DNA from: Paraoerskovia sediminicola
Lineage (GTDB): Bacteria; Actinomycetota; Actinomycetes; Actinomycetales; Cellulomonadaceae
DNA: 64,000 nucleotides
Assembly: GCF_030296575.1 (NCBI RefSeq)
Contig: NZ_AP027729.1
Coordinates: 3,100,001-3,164,000, forward strand
Direction of reading: 5' to 3'
Made by a program: the position numbers and the translations under genes. Shown in pieces: positions 1 to 10,700 of this stretch. The notes under the pieces were generated by a model. It saw only the letters and a program-made list of their open reading frames with translations, had not been told where the DNA came from and searched no databases. Positions within the stretch are counted from its first letter, which is position 1. Each line of letters starts with the position of its first letter.

Positions 1-454
1 CGAAGATCCGCGGGTCCGGCTTGGCCACGCCCACCTCCCCCGACACCAGGACGTCACGCAACCGCCCGATCGCGGGCGCCGCGGGCTCAGCCGCCCAGAA
101 CAGCTCCGCCGACCAGTTCGTCAGGCCGAACAGCCGCAGCCCCAGGTCGTCGAGCTCGTCGACCAGGCCCTCCGAGCCCTCGACGGGTCGCGTGAGGGAC
201 GCCGGGAAGTGAGCCACGTAGGCCTCGACCGCGGCCACGTGCTGCGGGGCGACACGCCGCAGGTCCGCGATCGCGTCGCGCCACGTCCGGCCCTCGTCCT
301 GGCGATGGTTGAACGCCGCGAAGTCGAGCTCGCGCAGCGCCGCCTCGGCCGCCTCCCGCGGGACACCCGCGGACATCGCCACCGACGGCTCCCACCGCAC
401 GAGCACCTGCCCGAGGTCGTAGAGCACGGTGTCGATCGTGGAGTCCGCCGTCAC
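1..454 (-). CDS. HAD-superfamily hydrolase (3' end outside window)
   Basis: Haloacid-dehalogenase-like phosphatase of the YihX/epoxide-hydrolase-N-terminal type; substrate unknown. The first 151 codons are present. Motif I reads LYDLGQVLV near residue 12, with Gly where many HADs have the second Asp. The motif II region is FGLTNWSAELF and the motif III region is SGEVGVAKPDPRIF, where Lys-Pro-Asp is the usual motif III core. The GTG start is chosen because it overlaps the priA stop codon (GTGA) and follows a GGAGG-like ribosome site inside priA, so the gene is probably translationally coupled to priA. The missing C-terminus should carry the Mg-binding acidic motif IV. Confidence 0.8.
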   Translation of the reverse strand, partial: MTADSTIDTVLYDLGQVLVRWEPSVAMSAGVPREAAEAALRELDFAAFNHRQDEGRTWRDAIADLRRVAPQHVAAVEAYVAHFPASLTRPVEGSEGLVDELDDLGLRLFGLTNWSAELFWAAEPAAPAIGRLRDVLVSGEVGVAKPDPRIF

Positions 455-2727
455 AGCATCTCCTCCGGGTCGAGGCGAACGCGCACGCCGCCGCCCTCGC
501 GCCGCGCGCTGCGGACGCCGAGGGACGCGCTGAGCTGGTTCGCGAGGGTGTCCCCCTCGCGGGCGGGGACACGGACCACGACCCGCACGGGCGGCGCGAG
601 CGTCCTGTCGGGGTGGCGCCCCTCGGGCTCCACGTCGACCGGTCCCAGCACGGTGGTCGCGGTCGCGAGCGGCACGCGGGCGACGACCGCACGGACGGCC
701 TCCCTGTCCCCCGTCACCGCGGCCACGCGCACGGCGGGCGGCAGGTCCAGCTCGGCGCGCTCCGTGAGCTCGCGGTCGGCGAGCCCGGCGGGGTCCCAGC
801 GAACCAGGGCGTTGGTGGGCGCGGGGGCGGCGTCACCGACGAGCAGCACCTGACCGCCGTCGGGGGCGGGGCGCACGAGCGCGGCGGCGGCGAGCCACCG
901 GTGCAGCGCCGCCTGCGTCACCGCGAGTCCGACGTGGGCGGTGCTGACCGCGGCGTCCAGCAGGAGCGCGGCCGCGTACCCGCCCGGGACCACGGGCTCC
1001 GCCCCCGGCGTCGCCACGACGAGCGCTCTGCCCGCAGGGACGGTCGCGAGCACGCCACCGGGTGCGGTGGCGCCCGACTGCCGGACGGTCACGCCAGGAA
1101 ACGCCCGGCCGAGCTCCTCCGCGGTGCGCTCGGAGCCGACGCGCACCGACCGCAGTCCCGTGCCGTGACACTCGTCGCACCGCCACCCGCCGGCGAGCCG
1201 CCCGCACCACGTGCACTGCGGTGCGGCGGCGGCGCCCGTCAGCCCCAGCGGGCCGTGGCACGTGCCGCAGGTCGCCGGGGTGCGGCAGCGCGCACAGGCG
1301 ACGACGGGCAGGTAGCCCCGCCGCGGCACCTGCACCAGGACCGGGCCGTCCTCGAGCGCTGCGCGGGCCGCCCGCCAGGCCGCCGTGGGGAGCCGTGCCG
1401 CCGCCCCGGCGCCCTCTGACGCCAGCTCGACCGAGGTCAGCGCCCGGACACGGGGCGCCCGGCGCCGGACGACGTCGCGCGCGGCCGTGATCTCCCGTGC
1501 CCACCCCGAGGCGAGCAACGACTGCGCGACGACGCTCCGGCCGTGGCTGCCGACGAGCCACGCCGCGCCCTCGAGCTCGCTCCGCAGCCGCAGCACCTCC
1601 CGGACGTGCGGGTACGGGGCCCTCGGGTCTGCGTGCGTCTCCTCGTCGTCCGACCAGCACACGACCAGGCCCAGGTCCTGCACGGGGGCGAAGGCCGCTG
1701 CACGCGTCCCGACGACGACCCGGACGTCGCCGCGCAACGCCGCCAGGAAGCTCCGGTAGCGAGGTGACGGGCCGTCGTCCGCCTCCAGCCTGACGTACTG
1801 CCCCGCCGAGCGCGCCGTGCAGCAGGTCCAGCCGGTCGCGTCGAGCGCCCGCGACAGGTGGTCGACGTCGCGCGCGTCGGGCAGGACCACGAGCACCCCG
1901 CGACCCGCCTGCTCGACGGACCGCACGAGACCCGCGAGGGCCGCCGCCCAGTCCTCGACCCCGGGCGTGCCGTTCGTGCGGCCGGCGAGAGCCGTCCACA
2001 CGGCACGCGGGCCGCCACCGGCCGCGACGCGCTGCACGAACGCGGCGCCGCTCCCGTAGTCGTTCCACAGCGCTGCGCTGCGCTCACGGGCCTCCGCCTG
2101 AGCAGGATCGTCAGGATCAGCAGCAGGGTCCGCAACTAAACCAGCAGAAGCAGCAGGACCAGCAGGAGCAGCAGGGTCCGCAGCTGGAGCAGCAGGGTCG
2201 GCAGGGTCGGCAGGGTCGGCAGCCTGCTCGGCGACGGAGCCCTTGGTGCCTCCTCCACCCGGACCGCCGCTCACGTGCGCGGCCTCGGCGCGGGCGTGAC
2301 GGCGCGGCACCGCGAGCCGCAGCACGTCGGACATGGTCCCAGCGTACCGGTCGGCGACCGCACGGCACAGGCGGGCGACCTCGGGGGTCAGCACGGGCTC
2401 GGCCGAGACGAGCCGCCGCAACGGCTGCAGCGCGCCGTCGTGCTCGGTGGTCGACGAGCGGGCGAGCACGTACCCGTCCAGGTCCTGGGCGCCGAACCGC
2501 GCCTTGACGCGTACGCCCGGCCGGACGTCGTCCGACATCGCGGCGGGCACGAGGTAGTCGAAGGTGCGATCGAGGTGCGCCGGCGCCAGGTCGAGCGCGA
2601 CCCGCACGATCGGGTCGGTCTCGGCGACGGGGACGCCGCCCGCGCGGCGTCGGGACGACGCCTTGGCGACGGGCGCGGGGACGTCGGACAGGTCGATGAG
2701 CGCCTGCTGCTCGCCCTGGTCGGTCAC
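451..2727 (-). CDS. priA: primosomal protein N' (PriA), helicase-degenerate actinobacterial form
   Basis: Replication-restart protein family; 758 aa. The N-terminal 3'-end-binding domain is near residues 40-145 (HLDRTFDYLVP). The zinc-binding insert has eight cysteines between residues 478 and 520 (CARC, CGTC, CTWC, CDEC). The helicase core is altered. The segment at residues 249-256 (GRTNGTPG) stands where a Walker A loop with GKT would be, and the DEEH-type motif is WSDDEETH at 358-365. Actinobacterial PriA proteins are known to have lost ATPase residues, so this is probably a DNA-binding or structural restart factor without helicase activity (inference). Residues 169-210 are a low-complexity Ala/Asp/Pro repeat not seen in typical PriA. 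The start is GTG. It lies downstream of metK in the same direction. Confidence 0.9.
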   Translation of the reverse strand: MTDQGEQQALIDLSDVPAPVAKASSRRRAGGVPVAETDPIVRVALDLAPAHLDRTFDYLVPAAMSDDVRPGVRVKARFGAQDLDGYVLARSSTTEHDGALQPLRRLVSAEPVLTPEVARLCRAVADRYAGTMSDVLRLAVPRRHARAEAAHVSGGPGGGGTKGSVAEQAADPADPADPAAPAADPAAPAGPAASAGLVADPAADPDDPAQAEARERSAALWNDYGSGAAFVQRVAAGGGPRAVWTALAGRTNGTPGVEDWAAALAGLVRSVEQAGRGVLVVLPDARDVDHLSRALDATGWTCCTARSAGQYVRLEADDGPSPRYRSFLAALRGDVRVVVGTRAAAFAPVQDLGLVVCWSDDEETHADPRAPYPHVREVLRLRSELEGAAWLVGSHGRSVVAQSLLASGWAREITAARDVVRRRAPRVRALTSVELASEGAGAAARLPTAAWRAARAALEDGPVLVQVPRRGYLPVVACARCRTPATCGTCHGPLGLTGAAAAPQCTWCGRLAGGWRCDECHGTGLRSVRVGSERTAEELGRAFPGVTVRQSGATAPGGVLATVPAGRALVVATPGAEPVVPGGYAAALLLDAAVSTAHVGLAVTQAALHRWLAAAALVRPAPDGGQVLLVGDAAPAPTNALVRWDPAGLADRELTERAELDLPPAVRVAAVTGDREAVRAVVARVPLATATTVLGPVDVEPEGRHPDRTLAPPVRVVVRVPAREGDTLANQLSASLGVRSARREGGGVRVRLDPEEML
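2101..2224. repeat. imperfect tandem repeat inside priA
   Basis: Irregular cagcag / ggtcggca units, ending in three near-identical 9-mers, encode the Ala-Asp-Pro-rich linker of PriA (residues about 169-210). The reading frame stays open through it. It probably arose by slippage and forms a flexible linker between the N-terminal domain and the helicase-like core. Confidence 0.7.
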
Positions 2728-2764
2728 GGGACCATCTCAGCACAGCCCGCCGACAGCGGGTCCG

Positions 2765-3961
2765 TCAGACGGCGGCGCGCAGCGCCTCGGCGCGGTCGGT
2801 GCGCTCCCAGGTGAAGTCGGGGAGCTCACGGCCGAAGTGTCCGTAGGCGGCCGTCGCCGCGTACACCGGACGGAGCAGGTCGAGGTCGCGGACCAGCGCG
2901 CCCGGGCGCAGGTCGAACACGGTGTCGATGGCGGCGCGGATGCGGTCCACGGGCACGGTCTCGGTGCCGAACGTCTCGACGTAGAGGCCGACCGGGTGGG
3001 CCTTGCCGATCGCGTACGCGACCTGCACCTCGCAGCGCCGGGCGAGCCCGGCGGCGACGACGTTCTTCGCGACCCATCGCGTGGCGTACGCCGCGGAGCG
3101 GTCGACCTTCGACGGGTCCTTGCCCGAGAACGCGCCTCCACCGTGACGCGCCATGCCGCCGTAGGTGTCGACGATGATCTTGCGGCCCGTCAGGCCCGCG
3201 TCGCCCTGGGGACCGCCGATCACGAACTTGCCGGTCGGGTTCACGAGCAGCCGGGTGGAGCTCGTGTCGAGGTCGACACCCAGCTCGGCGAGGACGGGCG
3301 CGACGACCCGGTCGGCGACGTCCTGGTGGAGGACGTCCTGCAGGACGTCCGGGTCGTGCTGGGTGGAGAGCACGACGGTGTCGAGGGTGACGGCCCGGTC
3401 ACCGTCGTAGCCGATCGTCACCTGGGTCTTGCCGTCGGGGCGCAGGCCGGGGAGGGTGCCGTCCTTGCGGACCGCGGCGAGCCGCTCGGCGAGGCGGTGG
3501 GCGAGGTAGCCCGGCAGGGGCATCAGGGACGGCGTGTCGTCGCACGCGTACCCGAACATCAGACCCTGGTCGCCCGCGCCCTGCGTGTCGAGCGGGTCGA
3601 CGTCGCTCTGGTCGTCGCGCCGCTCGAGCGACTTGTCGACGCCCTGGGCGATGTCCGGCGACTGCTGACCGATCGACACCGACACCCCGCACGAGTCGCC
3701 GTCGAAGCCCACGGCCGACGACGTGTACCCGATCCGGCGGACGACGTCGCGCACGATCTGCGGGATCTCGACGTAGGCCTCGGTGGTCACCTCCCCCGCG
3801 ACGTGCACGAGCCCGGTGGTGACCATCGTCTCCACGGCGACCCGGGAGGTCGGGTCCTGCTCCAGCATCGCGTCGAGGATCGAGTCGGAGATCTGGTCGC
3901 ACACCTTGTCGGGGTGTCCCTCGGTCACGGACTCGGAGGTGAACAGGCGCAGGTCGGTCAT
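2765..3961 (-). CDS. metK: S-adenosylmethionine synthase
   Basis: Makes SAM from methionine and ATP (cytosolic homotetramer in the family). 398 aa, the usual length. The N-terminal ATP-binding motif is [12 protein letters not shown], followed by the methionine-site region near [12 protein letters not shown] and the [12 protein letters not shown] signature. The central P-loop-like [19 protein letters not shown] region is also present. I chose ATG 3961 rather than the 50-codon upstream extension. The [17 protein letters not shown] start matches the family, and a TAGGCT -10 hexamer ends 7 nt before it, which fits a leaderless mRNA. No SAM riboswitch is visible upstream. Confidence 0.97.
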   Translation of the reverse strand: MTDLRLFTSESVTEGHPDKVCDQISDSILDAMLEQDPTSRVAVETMVTTGLVHVAGEVTTEAYVEIPQIVRDVVRRIGYTSSAVGFDGDSCGVSVSIGQQSPDIAQGVDKSLERRDDQSDVDPLDTQGAGDQGLMFGYACDDTPSLMPLPGYLAHRLAERLAAVRKDGTLPGLRPDGKTQVTIGYDGDRAVTLDTVVLSTQHDPDVLQDVLHQDVADRVVAPVLAELGVDLDTSSTRLLVNPTGKFVIGGPQGDAGLTGRKIIVDTYGGMARHGGGAFSGKDPSKVDRSAAYATRWVAKNVVAAGLARRCEVQVAYAIGKAHPVGLYVETFGTETVPVDRIRAAIDTVFDLRPGALVRDLDLLRPVYAATAAYGHFGRELPDFTWERTDRAEALRAAV

Positions 3962-3968
3962 GGTCCGC

Positions 3969-3974
3969 AGCCTA
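3969..3974 (-). promoter_or_regulatory. metK -10 element, leaderless spacing
   Basis: TAGGCT on the minus strand, 7 nt before the metK ATG. This spacing puts the transcript start at or next to the start codon. Confidence 0.55.
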
Positions 3975-4130
3975 TGTCCCGAGGCGTGGGCATGCGTATC
4001 CGCCGTACGAGATGAGACGTTCGTAACGCGATTCGTGGACGCGGGGCACGCGGGATCCACCGTCATGGGAGCGCTGGGCCGGTGGGCGCCGCCGGCGTGC
4101 GCCCCCAGCACGGGCGCGGCGGTCGGGGCC

Positions 4131-5362
4131 TCAGCGAGCGAGGCGCGACACCACGGCGTCGAGGAGCGCCTCGGCCACGGCGCGCTTGGTGCCCTGCCCG
4201 GTCGACACCGTCTCGCCGTCGCGGTCGACGATCGTCACGGCGTTCTCCGCGACGCCGAAGCCGACGCCGTCGCCGACCGCGTTGATCGCGAGCAGGTCGG
4301 CACCCTTGCGACGGGCCTTCGCACGGCCGTGCTCGAGCACGTCGCCGTCCGCGTCGCCCGTCTCGGCGGCGAATCCCACGACGACCTGGCCGGGGCGCAG
4401 GCGCTCGGCGGACAGCTCGGCGAGGATGTCGGGGTTCTCGACGAGCTCGATCGTCGGCGGCGGCGCACCGGCCGACTTCTTGATCTTGCTCGCCGCGGTG
4501 CCGGCGGGACGGAAGTCGGCGACGGCAGCCGCCATCACGATCACGTCCGCATCGCCGCCCGCGGACCGGACGGCGGACCGCAGCTCTGCGGTGGTCTCGA
4601 CCTCGACCAGCGAACCGGGATCCAGGTCGGACACGTCCACGCCGACGGACGCCGCGACGAGCGTCACACGGGCTCCGCGCTTGCGTGCGGCCCGCGCGAT
4701 CTCGACCCCTTGGAGGCCGCTGGACCGGTTGCCGAGGAACCGCACCGGGTCGATCGGCTCACGTGTGCCACCAGCGGAGACGACGACGTGCCGACCGTCG
4801 AGGTCCCGGGCCGTCCCGCTCGTCCCGCCCTGCTCGGCGCGACCGGCGACGGCCAGCGCGATCTCGGCGATCTGCTCCGGCTCGGGGAGCCTGCCGGGCC
4901 CGGTGTCGGCGCCGGTGAGTCGGCCGCTGGCCGGCTCGACGACGTGGACGCCCCGCTCGCGCAGGGTCGCGACGTTGGCGCGGGTCGCCGCGTGCTCCCA
5001 CATCTCGGTGTGCATCGCCGGTGCCATCACGACCGGGCAGCGCGCCGTGAGGAGCGCGGAGGTCAACAGGTCGTCGGCGCGTCCCGTCGCCGCACGCGAC
5101 AGCAGGTCTGCCGTCGCGGGCGCGACGATCACGAGATCGGCCTGCTGCCCGAGGGCGACGTGCGGGACTCCTCGACGTCCTCGAAGACCTCGGAGGTGGC
5201 GGGCTCGCCCGACAGTGCCTCCCACGTCGGCGCGCCGACGAAGCGCAACGCCGCCGCGGTCGGGAGCACGCGCACGCTGTGACCCTGCTCGCGCAGGATC
5301 CGCAGGAGCAGGACCGCCTTGTACGCCGCGATGCCACCGCTGACGCCCAGCAGGACTCTCAT
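4131..5362 (-). CDS. coaBC: CoaBC: phosphopantothenoylcysteine decarboxylase / phosphopantothenate-cysteine ligase (frameshifted)
   Basis: Bifunctional coenzyme A enzyme: CoaB joins cysteine to 4'-phosphopantothenate and CoaC (a flavoprotein) decarboxylates the product. The N-terminus [17 protein letters not shown] is the CoaC flavin-binding start. The other frame continues with [20 protein letters not shown], the PAMH-containing [10 protein letters not shown] segment and the CoaB half ([17 protein letters not shown], then PDILAEL). The frame breaks near 5164-5166, where a run of three G on the plus strand should be four. Adding one base gives 410 aa, normal for CoaBC. The gene should be essential, so a sequence error is more likely than a real break. 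The start ATG follows a GAGGAG ribosome site. It lies between rpoZ and metK. Confidence 0.9.
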
Positions 5363-5413
5363 GCGGTGGCTCCTCGGTCGGGCAGCAGGGCGGTCACGCC
5401 GTCGGGCGGCGGG

Positions 5414-5746
5414 TCAGAGCTCGAGGGAGTCGGGGTCCTCGACGACCGGGTCGGTCTCGGGTGCGTCGAGCACGAGCGCGGGCGTCTCGGCGCGCGGCGT
5501 GAGCGTCAGCAGACCCGAGTCGATCTCGCGCATGGCGATCGACAGCGGCTTCTCCTGGTTGCGGGTCTCGACGAGCGGGCCCACGTTCTCGAGCAGCCCC
5601 TCGTTCAGCTGCGAGTAGTACGCGTTGATCTGGCGCGCGCGCTGCGCGGCGTAGGTGACCAGGGCGTACTTCGAGTCGACTCGCTCGAGCAGCTTGTCGA
5701 TGGGCGGGTCGGTGATGCCCTCGGGGGCAGCGATCGTTCCGGACAC
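5414..5746 (-). CDS. rpoZ: DNA-directed RNA polymerase subunit omega
   Basis: Omega promotes folding of the beta' subunit and its assembly into RNA polymerase. 110 aa from GTG 5746, chosen because it follows a GGAG ribosome site and gives the usual N-terminus ([19 protein letters not shown]). The conserved core is [18 protein letters not shown], followed by [11 protein letters not shown]. The C-terminal tail is acidic, as in other actinobacteria. An 18-codon upstream extension is possible but has no support. The gene follows gmk, the usual order (gmk-rpoZ-coaBC). Confidence 0.93.
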   Translation of the reverse strand: MSGTIAAPEGITDPPIDKLLERVDSKYALVTYAAQRARQINAYYSQLNEGLLENVGPLVETRNQEKPLSIAMREIDSGLLTLTPRAETPALVLDAPETDPVVEDPDSLEL

Positions 5747-5769
5747 GTAGCTCTCCGTGGTTCTCGGGG

Positions 5770-5789
5770 CTCTGCGGGGTCCCGCAGAG
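5770..5789. promoter_or_regulatory. inverted repeat between gmk and rpoZ
   Basis: Perfect 9-bp arms CTCTGCGGG / CCCGCAGAG separated by GT, 24 nt before the rpoZ start. There is no T-run, so it could be an operator, an mRNA-stability hairpin or a weak attenuator; the sequence does not decide. Confidence 0.4.
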
Positions 5790-5870
5790 GTGGCGCACAC
5801 CGGTGGGCGTGCACGGCGGCGGTGCCGGTACGAGGGCGCACCCAGGTACGGCTGTCACCGCAACACCAGT

Positions 5871-6500
5871 CTAGTGCGTGCTGTCCAGTCGGGTGGGGGC
5901 CGACGCTCCCGCGCCCAGGTCTGCCTCGGTGATCCCCATGACACGGACCAGCTCGTCGGTCGCCCGCCGGACGTCGTCGTTGACGATCACGTGGTCGAAC
6001 TCGGGCTCCGCCGCGAGCTCGACGCGGGCCGTCGCGAGTCGTCGCTCGCGCTCCTCCGCGTCCTCCGTGCCACGGCCGACGAGGCGACGCTCGAGCTCTT
6101 CCCAGCTCGGGGGCGCGAGGAACACGAAGGTCGCCTGCGGCATGGACTCCCGCACCTGGCGCGCACCCTGCAGGTCGATCTCGAGGAGCGTCGCGAGGCC
6201 GGCGTGGTCGCGCTCGACGACGGGCCCTCGGGGCGTGCCGTAGCGGTTGCGCCCGTGGACGACGGCCCACTCGAGCATCTCGCCGTCCGCGACCATCCGG
6301 TCGAAGTCGTCCGCCGTGACGAACCGGTAGTGGACGCCGTCGATCTCGCCCGGGCGGGGCGCCCGGGTCGTCGCCGACACCGAGAGCCAGACGTCCGGGT
6401 AACGCTCCCTGATGTCGGCCGAGACGGTCCCTTTGCCGACTGCGGTCGGTCCTGCGAGGACTGTCAGGCGGGACGACGGCGCTGGTGCGGGTGACGACAC
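5871..6500 (-). CDS. gmk: guanylate kinase
   Basis: Converts GMP (and dGMP) to the diphosphate using ATP. 209 aa. The P-loop [10 protein letters not shown] is at residues 16-25. The GMP-binding region is [21 protein letters not shown], followed by the guanylate-kinase segment [13 protein letters not shown]. Only six bases separate it from mihF upstream, a conserved actinobacterial arrangement (pyrF-mihF-gmk-rpoZ). The GTG start is close to the mihF stop, so the two are probably cotranscribed. Confidence 0.96.
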   Translation of the reverse strand: MSSPAPAPSSRLTVLAGPTAVGKGTVSADIRERYPDVWLSVSATTRAPRPGEIDGVHYRFVTADDFDRMVADGEMLEWAVVHGRNRYGTPRGPVVERDHAGLATLLEIDLQGARQVRESMPQATFVFLAPPSWEELERRLVGRGTEDAEERERRLATARVELAAEPEFDHVIVNDDVRRATDELVRVMGITEADLGAGASAPTRLDSTH

Positions 6501-6506
6501 GAAGCT

Positions 6507-6818
6507 CTAGCCAAACCTCTCGATGAGCGCCTTGGACTGGTGCGGGCCCAGCCCGCGGACGCGGCGGGTCTCGGCGATGCCGATCTCCTCCATGATCGCA
6601 CGCGCCTTGACCTTCCCGACGCCGGGCATCGACTCGAGGAGGGCCGTCACCTTGAGCTTGCCGATGATGTCGTCGGAGTGCCCCTGCTCGATCACGTCGG
6701 CGAGCGAGCCCTGCGAGAACTTCAACCGGTTCTTGACCTCGGCGCGCACACGGCGCGCCTCCGCCGCCTTCTCGAGCGCCGCCGCGCGCTGTTCGGGGGT
6801 CAGGTGGGGAAGTGCCAC
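6507..6818 (-). CDS. mihF: integration host factor, actinobacterial type
   Basis: Small nucleoid-associated DNA-binding protein of Mycobacteria/Streptomyces type, unrelated to enterobacterial IHF. 103 aa from GTG 6818, preceded by an AGGTGA-like ribosome site. The N-terminal helix (ALPHLTPEQRAAALEKA) precedes the helix-two-turns-helix region with ESMPGVGKVKARAIMEEIGI, the GVGK(V/A)KA signature of the family, and ends in GLGPHQSKALIERFG. Family members bind and compact DNA and are essential in mycobacteria. Confidence 0.95.
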   Translation of the reverse strand: MALPHLTPEQRAAALEKAAEARRVRAEVKNRLKFSQGSLADVIEQGHSDDIIGKLKVTALLESMPGVGKVKARAIMEEIGIAETRRVRGLGPHQSKALIERFG

Positions 6819-6950
6819 GCAAGTCACCTTCTCTGGTCAGATGTGCCGCCTGGGGAACCGCCGGCGGCACCGTGGCCGCGTCGGTCCGAACCTAGCGACA
6901 CCCCGTCGACCCTGCAACGCACAGCGGTCACATGCGGCACGCTCACCGGC

Positions 6951-7796
6951 TCAGCGCAGCGCTGCCGCCACCTCGTCGGCCGCGGTGCGCGCGGCCGACC
7001 GCAACGCGGAGACGTCGGGCCCCGCCGCGAGGACCGCCCGCGAGGAGGAGGCGAGGACCTGGCGTCGCGCGGCACCGAAGACCCCGGCGAGCTCCGCGGC
7101 ACCGCCACCCTGCGCTCCCACGCCGGGGGCGAGCAGCGGACCGTTCACCGCGGCCAGGTCGGTCCCGGTCGTCGCCGCCGCGTCCCCGATCGTGGCGCCC
7201 ACGACGAGCCCCACCGAGCCCATCGGGTCCTGGCCCTCGTTGAGCAGCGCGGCCTCGCCCGCGATCCTCGACGCGACCGACGTGCCGTCCGCGTCGCGGG
7301 CGTGCTGGACCCCGGCGCCCTCCGGGTTCGAGGTCAGGCAGAGCACGAAGAGCCCGCGCCCCGAGCCCAGAGCGGCGTCGACCGTCGGCCGGAGCGACCC
7401 GAACCCCAGGAAGGGCGAGACGGTCAGCGCGTCACCCGCGAGCGGCGAACCGTCCCGCAGGTACGCGTCGGCGTAGCCGGCCATCGTCGAGCCGATGTCG
7501 CCACGCTTCGCGTCGACGATCACCAGCGTCCCGGAGGCACGGCCCGCGGCCACGACCTCCTCGAGCGCCGCGACGCCGCGCGACCCGTGCCGCTCGAACA
7601 GCGCGGACTGCGGCTTGACGGCCGCCAACCGCCCCTCGGTCGCCTCCATGACGCGCAAGGCGAACTCCCGGACCCCCGCGCCGTCGTCCGACAGACCCCA
7701 CGCCTCGAGGAGGCCGGGGTGCGGGTCGATCCCGACGCACAGCGGCCCGTGCTCGTCCATGGCGGCCGCGAGCCGCTCACCGAAGGGGCGGGTCAT
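6951..7796 (-). CDS. pyrF: orotidine 5'-phosphate decarboxylase
   Basis: Last step of UMP synthesis (OMP to UMP). 281 aa, the longer type found in actinobacteria. The active-site segment [13 protein letters not shown] carries the catalytic Asp-Lys-x-x-Asp array. [15 protein letters not shown] near the N-terminus and APGVGAQGG near the C-terminus are the phosphate-site motifs. The start ATG overlaps the carB stop (ATGA), so the gene is the last of the coupled pyr operon. Confidence 0.97.
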   Translation of the reverse strand: MTRPFGERLAAAMDEHGPLCVGIDPHPGLLEAWGLSDDGAGVREFALRVMEATEGRLAAVKPQSALFERHGSRGVAALEEVVAAGRASGTLVIVDAKRGDIGSTMAGYADAYLRDGSPLAGDALTVSPFLGFGSLRPTVDAALGSGRGLFVLCLTSNPEGAGVQHARDADGTSVASRIAGEAALLNEGQDPMGSVGLVVGATIGDAAATTGTDLAAVNGPLLAPGVGAQGGGAAELAGVFGAARRQVLASSSRAVLAAGPDVSALRSAARTAADEVAAALR

Positions 7797-10700
7797 CGGG
7801 CGGCCGCGCGCGCGTCGTGCTCCTGCAGGCTCGAGACCTCGAACGGGCCCTCCAAGACCGCCTCGATCCCCTGCACCGCGGCGGCCAGCTGCTGCACGGT
7901 GGTCACGATCGGCTTGTCGGCGGCGGTCGTGGCGGCACGGATCTCGTAGCCGTCCGCCCGCGCACCCTGACCCGACGGGCTGTTCATCACGAGGTCGACC
8001 TTCCCCTCGGTGATGAGGTCGACGATCGTCGGCTCACCGTCGGGACCACGCCCCGTCGAGTGCTTGCGCACCGTCGTGACGTCGATCCCGTTGCGGCGCA
8101 GGACCGACGCGGTTCCCTCGGTCGCGAGCACGGTGAACCCGAGCTCCTTGAGCCGCTTGATCGGGAAGACGATCTGGCGCTTGTCGCGGTCGGCGACCGA
8201 GACGAAGGCCGCGCCCGACGTCGGGAGCCCGCCGAACGCCGCGGCCTGCGACTTGGCGAACGCCCGCGGGAAGTCCACGTCGTAGCCCATGACCTCGCCC
8301 GTCGAGCGCATCTCGGGGCCGAGGAGCGTGTCGACGACGGACCCCTCGTCGGTGCGGAACCGCTTGAACGGGAGCACGGCCTCCTTGACCGCGATGGGCG
8401 CGTCGAGGTCGAGCACGCCGCCGTCGCCGGTCGCCTTGAGGACGCCGGAGGCCCGCAGGTCGGCGATCGACGAGCCGGTCATGACGAGCGCGGCCGCCTT
8501 CGCGAGCGGGGTCCCCGTCGCCTTCGAGACGAACGGGACGGTCCGCGAGGCCCGCGGGTTCGCCTCGAGGACGTAGAGCACGTCGGAGACGAGGGCGAAC
8601 TGGATGTTGAGCAGGCCACGGACGCCCACGCCCTCGGCGATGGCCTCGGTCGAGCGCCGGATGCGCTCGACCTCGGCGGTGCTGAGCGAGACCGGAGGCA
8701 GCACGCAGGCCGAGTCGCCGGAGTGGATCCCGGCCTCCTCGATGTGCTCCATGACCCCACCGAGGTAGAGCTCCTCGCCGTCGTACAGCGCGTCGACGTC
8801 GATCTCCATCGCGTCGTCGAGGAACCGGTCGATGAGCAGGGGCGCGGGCAGGCCGCCGCTCGACCGCGCCTCCTCCCCGAGCTCTCCAGGGCGCGCTCGA
8901 CGTAGCCGGTGAGCTGCCCGGCCGAGTAGACGATCTCCATGCCTCGACCGCCGAGGACGTACGAGGGGCGCACGAGCACGGGGAACCCGATGCGGTGCGC
9001 GACCTCCTGGGCCTCGACGAGCGAGAGCGCCGTCCCGAACTGCGGGGCCGGCAGGCCCGCGTCGGCCAGGACGCGGCCGAACGCCCCACGGTCCTCGGCC
9101 AGGTCGATCGCCTCGGGCGAGGTGCCGAGGATCGGCAGGCCGGCGTCGGCGAGCCGTTGGGCGAGGCCGAGAGGCGTCTGCCCGCCGAGCTGCACGATGA
9201 TCCCGGCCACCGGCCCGGCGGCGAGCTCGGCCTCGTAGACCTCGAGGACGTCCTCAAAGGTCAGCGGCTCGAAGTACAGACGGTCCGAGGTGTCGTAGTC
9301 GGTCGAGACCGTCTCGGGGTTGCAGTTGACCATGACCGTCTCGTAGCGGTCCTTGAGGGCGAGGGCGGCGTGGACGCACGAGTAGTCGAACTCGATGCCC
9401 TGCCCGATCCGGTTGGGGCCGGACCCGAGGATCAGCACGGCCGGCCGCTCGCGCGGCGCCACCTCGGTCTCCTCCTCGTAGGTCGAGTAGTGGTATGGCG
9501 TGGTCGCCGCGAACTCGGCCGCGCACGTGTCGACCGTCTTGTAGACGGGCCGGACGGCCAGGGCCCGGCGCAGCTCGCGCACCGTCGGCTCCGAGATGCC
9601 CCGCAGCCGCGCCACCTGAGCGTCCGAGATGCCGTGCCGCTTCGCGCGCAGCAGCAGCGCCGCGGTGAGCGCCGGGGCGGCGGCCACCTCGTCAGCGATC
9701 TCGTTGACCAGCTGGATCTGGTCCAGGTACCAGGGGTCGATCTTCGTCGCGTCGAAGACCTGCTCGACGCTCGCGCCGCGGAGCGCCTGCTGCACGCCGA
9801 TGATCCGATTCTCGGTCGGACGACCGATCGTCGCGAGCAGCTCGTCGAGCGCTGCCCCGGAGAGCGGCTCGCCGTCCCAGTGGAAGACGGACCCGGCCTT
9901 GTCGATCGACCGCAGCGCCTTGCCGAGGGCCTCGGTGAAGTTGCGGCCGAGAGCCATCGCCTCGCCCACCGACTTCATGGTCGTCGAGAGCGTGGTGTCC
10001 GCCGCCGGGAACTTCTCGAACGCGAACCGCGGCACCTTGACGACGACGTAGTCGAGCGTCGGCTCGAACGACGCGGGGGTCACGCTCGTGATGTCGTTGG
10101 GGATCTCGTCGAGCGTGTACCCGACGGCGAGCTTCGCCGCGATCTTCGCGATCGGGAAGCCGGTCGCCTTCGACGCCAGGGCCGACGACCGCGACACGCG
10201 CGGGTTCATCTCGATGACGATGACGCGCCCCGTCGCCGGGTCCACCGCGTACTGGATGTTGCAGCCACCGGTGTCGACGCCGACCTCGCGGATCACGGCG
10301 ATCCCGATGTCGCGCAGCTTCTGGAACTCGCGGTCGGTGAGCGTCAGCGACGGCGCGACCGTGATCGAGTCGCCCGTGTGCACGCCGACCGGGTCGACGT
10401 TCTCGATCGAGCAGACCACGACGACGTTGTCCGCCTTGTCGCGCATGAGCTCGAGCTCGTACTCCTTCCAGCCGAGGATCGACTCCTCCAGGAGCACCTC
10501 GGTCGTGGGCGAGTAGTGCAGGCCGGAGCCGACGATGCGGCGCAGGTCGTCCTCGTCGTACGCGATGCCCGAGCCGAGCCCACCCATCGTGAAGGACGGC
10601 CGGACCACCATCGGGTACCCGAGGTCCTCCGCGGCGGCGATCGCCTCGTCGACCGTGTGGATGATCGAGGACCGGGCGCTCTCTCCCCGCACTTCTCGAC

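Noticed and set aside
3962..4130. SAM riboswitch before metK
   Set aside because: No conserved riboswitch core is visible, and the -10 hexamer 7 nt before the ATG leaves no leader.
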